A DNA stretch of 5,026 nt, taken from positions 1-5,026 of the forward strand of contig JAFAHP010000737.1 in NCBI GenBank assembly GCA_019237175.1, given 5' to 3'. The position numbers and the translations under genes were made by a program. The DNA is from Alphaproteobacteria bacterium (GTDB lineage: Bacteria > Pseudomonadota > Alphaproteobacteria > ATCC43930 > CGMCC-115725). Positions 1 to 5,026 of the stretch are shown here, piece after piece. Under the pieces are notes generated by a model. The model had not been told where the DNA came from, searched no databases, and saw nothing but the letters and a program-made list of their open reading frames with translations. Position 1 is the first letter of the stretch; every line of letters starts with the position of its first letter.

Positions 1-1
1 T

Positions 2-118
2 TATCGTCGCGGCTACTACAGCCGGGGCCCTCATTATAGCCTCGGCGGGATACTCGGCGTTATCCTTATCGTCCTATTGATCGTTTGGCTTCTCCGTGGG
101 CCGTTCGGCGGTTTCTGA
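2..118 (+). CDS. Small membrane protein, C-terminal end (start lies left of window)
   Basis: The frame opening at base 2 runs 38 codons without a stop and ends in TGA at 116-118. The start is outside the window. The visible part has a basic, tyrosine- and glycine-rich stretch (YRRGYYSRGPHY), then one strongly hydrophobic segment at about visible residues 14-31 (LGGILGVILIVLLIVWLL), then a short tail RGPFGGF. This looks like a single-pass inner-membrane mini-protein of the short hypothetical kind common in alphaproteobacteria. I cannot name a family or a function. It converges on the minus-strand FAH-family gene, with 373 bases between their stops. It could be a chance open frame, but the clean transmembrane segment argues for a real gene. 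Confidence 0.5.
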   Translation, partial: YRRGYYSRGPHYSLGGILGVILIVLLIVWLLRGPFGGF

Positions 119-296
119 TTTTCCGGTCTCGCGAACCTGCCCTCGACGAGCGCTCTTGTCCTCCGGGCGGAATGCGAGGCGGCCCGTTCAAAAACTTGTG
201 TGAGGGGAATTATCAGCCGCCGACGAACAAGATGCAGACCGGGCTGCCGATCTTGACGACCTGGCCGGTGGGCGCCCGGGGGTTGGGATTTCAGCG

Positions 297-348
297 GCTT
301 GCCCCCGGTTCATGCCAGGGGCAGGCTCTGGGCCCCGCTTGCTCGGGG
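297..348. other. Two adjacent GC-rich stem-loops
   Basis: The first stem-loop pairs 297-308 with 315-326 around a 6-base loop (TTCATG). It has 12 positions, with one G-T wobble and one mismatch (306/317). The second pairs CCCCG at 333-337 with CGGGG at 344-348 around a 6-base loop. They are separated by 6 bases. Neither is followed by a T run on either strand, so they are not typical intrinsic terminators. They lie between convergent genes, where a structured 3' end or a dispersed intergenic repeat is plausible. The structure is seen directly; no function is shown. Confidence 0.45.
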
Positions 349-374
349 GCGACGATTCAGGTTCGATACGCAAT

Positions 375-388
375 TAGATTACAATCTA
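375..388. promoter_or_regulatory. AT-rich inverted repeat, possible operator
   Basis: TAGATT and AATCTA form a perfect 6-base inverted repeat around the 2-base centre AC. It sits in an AT-richer pocket of an otherwise GC-rich region. The geometry suits a small dimeric DNA-binding protein, but no promoter or start codon is clearly placed next to it, so the regulatory role is a guess. A 6-base palindrome can also arise by chance. Confidence 0.2.
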
Positions 389-491
389 CTCCGCCGGGAT
401 GTCACGCGGATGGGGAGACTTGGTTACAAGGCGTTATATTTGCCCTTTTTGTCTGTTTTTTGTGAGCAGCCCTCACGGTCTAAGTTGTCCT

Positions 492-1508
492 TCATTTCTT
501 TGCGACAACATGTGTGCGCAGCAAACCAATAGCGGGCGATTGCATCTCTACCAGATCGCCGGGCTTCAAAAACCGCTCCGGCGCGGAGCTGCCGTCGGGC
601 AAGAGCTCACTTGAATCGGCCGCGGTGCCGGCTGCAGTGCCGCCACTGATCACATCTCCCGGGTAGAGTGTGAAGTCGCGTGACAGATGTTCGAGGTACT
701 CGCCGAATGAAAACACCATGTCGTGGGTATTGAACCGCTGGCGCCTCTCGCCGTTGACAAACGTTTCCAAATCGATATCGGCCGGATCGGCCTCGCCGAC
801 CACGACGCACGGGCCCATCGAGCACGATGTGTCAAAGTTTTTCGGAAATGCGAAATTGAGCGGGCCCCCCGGCGCCTCTCGCGGCGCGCGAATGCTCCAA
901 TCGGCGAGGATCGTGATACCCCAGACATAGTCGCCGAGCTGCGAAGGCCGCAAATCGGCGCCTTTCTTGCCCAGGATAATCGCGATTTCGCCCTCATAAT
1001 CGAGCCGGTTGCAGCGCTCGGGATAAACCAAGGCGCCGTCCGGGCCGACAATCTCGCGCCCGAGTTTCCAAAATCCCCAGAACCCGGTATTGCGGATTTC
1101 CTGGTGGGCATCGCCCTCATATGCGCGGCCGCGCATCTTTACCGCCATCGCGGCAGCGTGATCGGCAAAATTGCCGCCGGCGCAGGCGATGCGGGCACCC
1201 TCCGGCCGCGGCGCATGCAAGCGCACCTCGGACAACGCAAAAACGAGCCGCTCGCCGCGCGGGCCCAACCTGTCCTGTGCCTCCCCAAACAGATAATCGA
1301 GCGCTTTCTGCCCCCCATCGAGCGCGCGCTCGCCGCCGTCGATCAGCCGGGCGAGGTTCGCTGGGACGACGGCATCCGCCATCTCCAGCGGACAAGGTTC
1401 GTCGGTGCGTTCGCGGAGATATTTGGCGTAGGCATAAGAGAGGTCGACAACCTCGCCGTTACGCAGCGCGCCGGTGCGTTTGAACGGGCCAAAGACGACG
1501 ATTTTCAT
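492..1508 (-). CDS. Fumarylacetoacetate hydrolase (FAH) family protein
   Basis: A 338-residue soluble protein of the FAH superfamily, whose members hydrolyse or decarboxylate acylpyruvate-type diketo acids with a divalent metal in the cytoplasm. The N-terminal part (about 1-100) is the variable cap region. The catalytic fold begins at GGNFADHAAAM (111-121), where His117 matches the general-base position of the family. Metal ligands are visible as Glu172 and Glu174 in LDYEGEIAIILGK and Asp203 in ILADWSIRA. Lys223 (FPKNFDTS) and Thr291 (SGGTAAGTA) match other conserved active-site positions. The usual Arg-Asp after the third metal ligand is Arg-Ala here. The ATG start is supported by AAGGGAG (complement of 1517-1523), 8 bases upstream. 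The gene lies 66 bases downstream of the cyclase gene on the same strand and may share its transcript. The substrate cannot be told from sequence; family assignment is firm. Confidence 0.9.
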   Translation of the reverse strand: MKIVVFGPFKRTGALRNGEVVDLSYAYAKYLRERTDEPCPLEMADAVVPANLARLIDGGERALDGGQKALDYLFGEAQDRLGPRGERLVFALSEVRLHAPRPEGARIACAGGNFADHAAAMAVKMRGRAYEGDAHQEIRNTGFWGFWKLGREIVGPDGALVYPERCNRLDYEGEIAIILGKKGADLRPSQLGDYVWGITILADWSIRAPREAPGGPLNFAFPKNFDTSCSMGPCVVVGEADPADIDLETFVNGERRQRFNTHDMVFSFGEYLEHLSRDFTLYPGDVISGGTAAGTAADSSELLPDGSSAPERFLKPGDLVEMQSPAIGLLRTHVVAKK

Positions 1509-1557
1509 GATCCGCGCTCCCTTGGGACATACCCCCGACTATAACCCTTGGAGCGCG

Positions 1558-1572
1558 CCGCCGTAGCGGCGG
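1558..1572 (-). other. GC-rich stem-loop just after the cyclase stop codon
   Basis: CCGCCG (1558-1563) and CGGCGG (1567-1572) form a perfect 6-base stem around a 3-base loop, starting 2 bases past the cyclase stop codon in the direction of transcription. On the minus strand it is followed by CGCGCTCC rather than a T run, so it should not be an efficient intrinsic terminator. It could slow exonucleases, or cause partial attenuation between the cyclase gene and the FAH-family gene. The structure is seen; the role is inferred. Confidence 0.35.
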
Positions 1573-1574
1573 AA

Positions 1575-2825
1575 TTAATCGAGGACGATCGTGACCCCGG
1601 CGGCGCCGTTCAAGAGCCGGCGCAAATGGAAGCCCACAAGCTGATCCTCGCTGTGCAGGCCGAGAAGTGCTGCAAAGGCCGGTACCGCCGTAGGGTCCTC
1701 GGCTTCGAGCTTGGCAAAGGCTTCGAGATACGCGCCGGTCGCGGACGCTTCGAAAATTTCCGGCGGCAGCGGCTCGAACGCGCGCAGCGGCTCTTTGCGG
1801 CCGCGCAACACAAGATCGCCCACCGGGCGCCCTTTGAACCCGGCGACACGGCTTGCAACACTCTCGCCGACGCAGATGCGGGTGCCGAGCTGCTTGTTGG
1901 CGGCTTCGAGCCGCGCTGCCGTGTTTACGACGTCTCCGTAGGCACTGTATTCGAAAAACTTGCCGCCGCCGAAATTGCCGACGATCGCGGGCCCCGCTTC
2001 GAGACCGAGCCGCGTGATGCCGAGTACGACGCCGCGTTCACGCCAGCTCGCCTGATGTGCTTGCGCATAGCCATCGAGCTCGAGCGCGCAAGCCACCGCA
2101 CGCGCTGCGTGGTCGGGCTGATCTGCCGGCGCGCCAAAGACAACGTGCAGTGCATCGCCGACGATCTTTACGACGGTACCGCCATGGGCGAAAACGATGT
2201 CGGTCATGCCCTCGAGATAATCGTTCAACAGCGGGGCGATGACTTCGAGGTCGAGAACCTCGATCGTCGTCGTGAATTCCGCGATGTCGGAAAATAAGGA
2301 AGTGATGTCGCGCCGTTGACCGCTGAGATCGACCGCTTCCGGATCGGTCGCCAGCCGCTCGGCAAGGTTCGGCGAGAAATAGCGCGACAGCAGCGCCTGC
2401 GCCCGCTCGGCCTCGGCCTGACGACGCCGCGCTTCGCGCATCCGCCCGATATGAGCGAGGGTTTTCCTGATCGTGGTTTCGAGATCGGCGAAATCGATCG
2501 GTTTAGTCAGAAAGTCGAACGCCCCGCGGTTCATCGCGGTACGGATGTTGGCCAAGTCGCCATAAGCCGAGACGATGACCGTCGACAGCGGATCGTCGGC
2601 CTCCTGAATCTTTTGCAGCAGGGTCAGCCCGTCCATGCGCGGCATGTTGATGTCGCTCAACACCATGTCGACGTCGTCGCCGTTGGCGATCATGTCGAGC
2701 GCCTCGAGCCCGTCATGGGCAAAGCGAAAGCCGAATTCGCCGTCGCGGATTTGCCGGCGGAATCGCTGCTGGACCAACGCCTCGAGATCGGGCTCGTCAT
2801 CGACCACAAGAATGGTTGCGGTCAT
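1575..2825 (-). CDS. Response regulator with class III adenylate/guanylate cyclase output
   Basis: A 416-residue cytoplasmic protein. Residues 1-125 are a CheY-like receiver: acidic pocket Asp9-Asp10-Glu11, phospho-acceptor Asp58 (LSDINMPRMDG), Ser86 and Lys108-Pro109 (FLTKPID). A charged helix (about 126-147) leads into SRYFSPNLAERL (147-158), the transducer element typical before such cyclases. The class III cyclase domain spans about 170-350. It has metal-binding Asp180 (SLFSDIAEFT) and Asp224 (KIVGDALHVVFG), base-selecting Lys220, and transition-state Asn301 and Arg305 (NTAARL), so it should be active. The second base-selecting position is Ser294 (EYSAYGD), where class IIIa has Asp and class IIIb often Thr. 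With Lys220 this favours ATP and a cAMP product. The tail (355-416) looks helical, like TPR-type tails of related cyclases. The ATG overlaps the kinase stop as ATGA and has a strong ribosome site, so the two genes are coupled and this is the likely partner of that kinase. Confidence 0.93.
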   Translation of the reverse strand: MTATILVVDDEPDLEALVQQRFRRQIRDGEFGFRFAHDGLEALDMIANGDDVDMVLSDINMPRMDGLTLLQKIQEADDPLSTVIVSAYGDLANIRTAMNRGAFDFLTKPIDFADLETTIRKTLAHIGRMREARRRQAEAERAQALLSRYFSPNLAERLATDPEAVDLSGQRRDITSLFSDIAEFTTTIEVLDLEVIAPLLNDYLEGMTDIVFAHGGTVVKIVGDALHVVFGAPADQPDHAARAVACALELDGYAQAHQASWRERGVVLGITRLGLEAGPAIVGNFGGGKFFEYSAYGDVVNTAARLEAANKQLGTRICVGESVASRVAGFKGRPVGDLVLRGRKEPLRAFEPLPPEIFEASATGAYLEAFAKLEAEDPTAVPAFAALLGLHSEDQLVGFHLRRLLNGAAGVTIVLD

Positions 2826-4846
2826 CCCTGTCCTCCTCCGCCCGCATCGACCGTCGCCTTTGTGCGCGGCAGGGTCACGATAAATTCGGTGGAGCGGCCC
2901 GGTTCGGTCGCGACACCAAGGCTGCCACCGTGTTGTTTGACGATGATATCGTGGCTCAGCGACAACCCGAGCCCGGTCCCTTCACCCGCCGGCTTTGTCG
3001 TGAAGAAGGGATCGAAGATCTTTGCCCGCACCGCTTCCGGGATGCCGGTGCCGTTGTCGCGTACCCGGATTTCGACACGATCGCCCGTCGCGCGGGTCGC
3101 GACCGCCAATTGCGGCGCGTAATCCCGTTCGCGGGTCGTGCGCTGCCGCTCACGCATTGCGTAAATTCCGTTCGAGAACAGGTTTAAGAGAACCCGGGTC
3201 AACTCCTGCGGATAGAGGTCGAGCGCGCCAACAGCCGGATCGAGATCTCGTTCCAATGCGATGTTAAAATCGGGATGCTCGGCGCGGGCACCGTGATAGG
3301 CGAGGTTCAGCGCCTCTTCGACAAGCGCATTCAGATTGGTGGCGCGGCGCTCCCCGCCCTCGGCGCGCGAATGCATCAGCATGTTCTTGACGATGCTGTC
3401 AGCGCGTCTGCCGTGCTCGACAATTCTGGCGAGGTTGCCACTCAAGGTCTGGGTCAAGTCTTCGATCTCGGCCCGCGCCTCGTCCGGCAGAGACGTACTT
3501 TTGGCCGCCAACAAACTTTGCAGCTCGTCGATAAGTTCGCCCGATAGCTCGGCAAAATTGTTGACGAAATTGAGCGGGTTCTTGATCTCATGCGCAATCC
3601 CCGCGGTCAGCTGGCCGAGAGCCGCGAGCTTTTGGCTTTCGACCAGCCGATCCTGCGCCTGGCGCAGATCGGCAAGCGCCGCTTCGGCAGCCAATCGAGC
3701 TTCACGCGCCGTGTGCTCGCTGGTTCGCAGCGCCTCGGTGCGCGCTTCGACTTTGGCTTCGAGGGTTTCGTACGATTCCCGGACCTTGGCCGCCATCTGG
3801 TTGAAGCGGTCGGCCAGTATCTCGATCTCGTCGCCGGTGTGGATGTCGATGGGCTCGCCGTGTTCACCCGAGCCCAGCCGGTCGGCGCCGTCCTGCAACC
3901 GGCGGATTGGCACCACCATGCGCCGCGCCAACGCGACGCCCGCCGCCGCCGCCAGCAGCAAACCCGCCGCCAGCAGCGCCGCCATGCGATAAATCGCGGC
4001 GTAGACCGGCGCCAATGCCTCGGCGAGCGGCAGCTTGACAAAGACGATCCAATCGAGCCTCGGCACCGCATGAAAGGCGGTCAACGAGACCACCCCGTTC
4101 GGGCCTTTGGCGGTGAACGCGCCTTCTCTCGGCGTGCCGGACTGCAGTTGCGCCAGCGCGGTCGCGACTTGTGGCATATGTGTCCAATTTGTCTGGCGCA
4201 AGACGAGGCTGAGGTCGGGGTCGGCGATCAGCCGGCCGCGGCGGTCGACAATGTAAGCGGAGCCGCCGCGGCCGACCTGCATGGCGGTGACCAGATCCCA
4301 AATGAATTTGAGGTTGACTTCGGCTGCGGTCACGCCGGAACGATGTCCGGCGTGCGCCACCGCGATCGTCATATAGGGTTCGGATTGATTGCGGAAATAG
4401 ACTGGGCTGAACCACACGCCATTGGTTTCGGCCTCGACAACACGCGGATCGGCAGAAAAATCGGCGCCGCTGGCGACCGCATCGGGAGCCGTGCGGGACA
4501 GTTTGAGCTGTTCCTTGCCCGAACTGTCGATTTCGGCAATCTCGGAAATGGCCGGCACTTCGCGCAACAGGCGGATGAAATCATATCGGCGCTGTTCGAG
4601 CGGGAGCGCATCCCATTGCCGCGGCGTCGTCCAACCAAGCTGCTGCTCGATGTCCTTGACAAATTCCGCGATTTGCCCGGCGGCGTCGCGCGCTTTTTCT
4701 TGTTGGATTTGCACCGCAGTCTTCTCGGCCTCACGATAATCGAGCCACATGTCGAGCGCACCGCTGACCACCAGCACCAGGCTGATCAGCCCGATAAAGG
4801 CGAGCGCCAGTTTGACCGCGAGGCCCACCCGGAAGCGCCGATTCAT
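2822..4846 (-). CDS. Cache/HAMP sensor histidine kinase
   Basis: A 674-residue inner-membrane sensor kinase. From the chosen start: transmembrane helix 1 (about 9-30), a periplasmic double-Cache-like sensor (about 33-280; WFSPVYF and GSAYIVDRRGRLIADP are typical), transmembrane helix 2 (about 284-306), HAMP (about 307-360, with VVPIRRLQDGADRL), a coiled coil (about 360-405), then the kinase core. The H-box is AHEIKNPLNF with phospho-acceptor His419. The ATPase domain has the N-box around Asn555 and Asn559 (NLFSNGIYAM), G1 DNGTGI (597-602), F-box FDPFFTTK (611-618) and G2 GTGLGLS (623-629), so it looks fully active. The frame can be extended to a TTG at 4937-4939, which would overlap the upstream gene by 23 bases. 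I chose the ATG because MNRRFR directly precedes the first membrane helix, although its ribosome site is weak. The stop overlaps the next gene's ATG. The ligand is unknown; the likely target is Asp58 of the adjacent regulator-cyclase. Confidence 0.92.
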   Translation of the reverse strand: MNRRFRVGLAVKLALAFIGLISLVLVVSGALDMWLDYREAEKTAVQIQQEKARDAAGQIAEFVKDIEQQLGWTTPRQWDALPLEQRRYDFIRLLREVPAISEIAEIDSSGKEQLKLSRTAPDAVASGADFSADPRVVEAETNGVWFSPVYFRNQSEPYMTIAVAHAGHRSGVTAAEVNLKFIWDLVTAMQVGRGGSAYIVDRRGRLIADPDLSLVLRQTNWTHMPQVATALAQLQSGTPREGAFTAKGPNGVVSLTAFHAVPRLDWIVFVKLPLAEALAPVYAAIYRMAALLAAGLLLAAAAGVALARRMVVPIRRLQDGADRLGSGEHGEPIDIHTGDEIEILADRFNQMAAKVRESYETLEAKVEARTEALRTSEHTAREARLAAEAALADLRQAQDRLVESQKLAALGQLTAGIAHEIKNPLNFVNNFAELSGELIDELQSLLAAKSTSLPDEARAEIEDLTQTLSGNLARIVEHGRRADSIVKNMLMHSRAEGGERRATNLNALVEEALNLAYHGARAEHPDFNIALERDLDPAVGALDLYPQELTRVLLNLFSNGIYAMRERQRTTRERDYAPQLAVATRATGDRVEIRVRDNGTGIPEAVRAKIFDPFFTTKPAGEGTGLGLSLSHDIIVKQHGGSLGVATEPGRSTEFIVTLPRTKATVDAGGGGQG
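2832..2839 (-). promoter_or_regulatory. Strong Shine-Dalgarno of the cyclase gene, inside the kinase gene
   Basis: The complement reads GGAGGAGG, 6 bases before the ATG at 2823-2825. It lies within the last codons of the kinase gene, where it helps encode the Gly run at the C-terminus (AGGGGQG). With the ATGA stop-start overlap, it fixes the start of the response regulator and points to translational coupling of the two genes, with capacity for independent initiation. Confidence 0.8.
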
Positions 4847-4916
4847 GGCCTTGCCCACGCCCTCGGCCAGCGCGATTGCAGCTTCGTTATGGGCGAGCAC
4901 GAAGCGGTGTTTCCCG

Positions 4917-5026
4917 TCATTCGATGATGTCGTCGGCAAGCGCCAGCAGCGAGGGCGGGATCGTCAGGCCGATTTTTTTGGCGGTTGCGAGATTGATGGC
5001 GAGAACGAACCGAGCCGGCGTTTCGA
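4917..5026 (-). CDS. ABC-type substrate-binding protein, C-terminal end (PF04392-like)
   Basis: The last 35 codons of a minus-strand gene that begins right of the window, ending in TGA at 4917-4919. The end reads FVLAINLATAKKIGLTIPPSLLALADDIIE. The pattern of an N-L-x-T-A-K helix followed by G-L-T-I-P-P-S-L-L and an acidic end is the standard C-terminus of the PF04392 (ABC_sub_bind) periplasmic binding proteins, abundant in Bradyrhizobium-like and Rhodospirillales genomes and often found without cognate permease genes. It is 70 bases upstream of the chosen kinase start on the same strand, so the two are probably co-transcribed. It may deliver a ligand to a transporter, or act as a ligand-loaded partner of the kinase's Cache domain. 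The ligand cannot be inferred from this fragment. Confidence 0.8.
   Translation of the reverse strand, partial: ETPARFVLAINLATAKKIGLTIPPSLLALADDIIE

Larger units (their letters stand above)
119..491. other. Intergenic region between convergent genes, no convincing gene
   Basis: This 373-base stretch separates the stop of the small membrane-protein gene from the stop of the FAH-family gene. Frames on both strands are short, compositionally odd (rich in P, R and S) and lack good ribosome binding sites, so I call no gene here. It contains two adjacent GC-rich stem-loops (297-348), an AT-rich palindrome (375-388) and a T-rich run at 446-461. A minus-strand fragment ending with TGA at 213-215 reads GQVVKIGSPVCILFVGG. 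It looks protein-like but is closed by an in-frame stop at 291-293, so it is at most a gene remnant. Base composition falls from very GC-rich (250-350) to mixed (360-490), which fits non-coding DNA. Confidence 0.6.

Noticed and set aside
213..290. Minus-strand fragment ending GQVVKIGSPVCILFVGG, resembling the end of a small protein
   Set aside because: An in-frame stop at 291-293 leaves only about 25 codons with no start or ribosome site, and the frame beyond it is low-complexity. It may be a remnant, but I cannot support a gene or pseudogene call.
355..372. GGTTCGATACGC resembles a tRNA T-loop
   Set aside because: The flanking bases do not form the 5-base T stem, and no acceptor or anticodon arm can be drawn around it.
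446..476. Possible intrinsic terminator for the FAH-family gene: GTGAG/CTCAC stem with adjacent T runs
   Set aside because: On the minus strand, the direction needed, the stem is followed by A residues rather than T. The T runs precede the stem on the + strand, so the order is wrong for either direction.
461..477. CRP-like palindrome TGTGA-N7-TCACG, attractive beside a cAMP-producing system
   Set aside because: The spacer is 7 bases rather than the canonical 6, the second half ends in G rather than A, and it lies past the 3' end of the FAH-family gene rather than upstream of a recognised start.
723..1544. Long + strand open frame (273 codons) opposite the FAH-family gene
   Set aside because: It is the antisense shadow of a well-supported gene in GC-rich DNA. 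Its product shows no recognisable motif, while the minus frame carries the FAH catalytic residues.
3590..4927. Long + strand open frame (445 codons) opposite the histidine kinase
   Set aside because: It is antisense to the kinase, which has all its boxes (H, N, G1, F, G2). The + product is rich in R, G, Q and D with no domain pattern, as expected from GC codon bias on the opposite strand.

Overview
The window looks like chromosome from a GC-rich alphaproteobacterium of the Rhodospirillales or Bradyrhizobium type. This is inferred from strongly GC-biased third codon positions, long antisense shadow frames, and gene families common in those groups (a PF04392-type substrate-binding protein, a Cache-HAMP histidine kinase, a response regulator with a cyclase output). 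No phylogenetic marker is present, so the taxon is a guess.

Layout, left to right. The 3' end of a small membrane-protein gene lies on the + strand (2-118). A 373-base stretch without a convincing gene follows (119-491). It holds two adjacent GC-rich stem-loops (297-348) and an AT-rich 6-2-6 palindrome (375-388). Everything from 492 to the right edge is coded on the minus strand. In transcription order, right to left, this is: the C-terminus of an ABC-type substrate-binding protein (4917-5026, cut by the window edge), a Cache/HAMP sensor histidine kinase (2822-4846), a response regulator fused to a class III nucleotide cyclase (1575-2825), and, after a 66-base spacer, a fumarylacetoacetate hydrolase (FAH) family enzyme (492-1508).

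The kinase and the regulator-cyclase overlap by four bases (ATGA). A strong Shine-Dalgarno sequence for the second gene sits inside the glycine codons at the end of the first, so the pair is almost certainly co-transcribed and translationally coupled. The simplest reading is a phosphorelay with a second-messenger output: an extracytoplasmic cue is sensed by the double-Cache kinase, perhaps with help from the substrate-binding protein encoded just upstream. The kinase phosphorylates the receiver (Asp58), which controls a cyclase domain that keeps its metal-binding and transition-state residues and probably makes cAMP. The FAH-family enzyme may be in the same transcript, but its link to the pathway is only positional.

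I found no mobile element, CRISPR array, tRNA or rRNA. The most interesting part of the window is the apparent operon of substrate-binding protein, Cache kinase and receiver-cyclase. Its parts are known families; what may be under-described is their combination.
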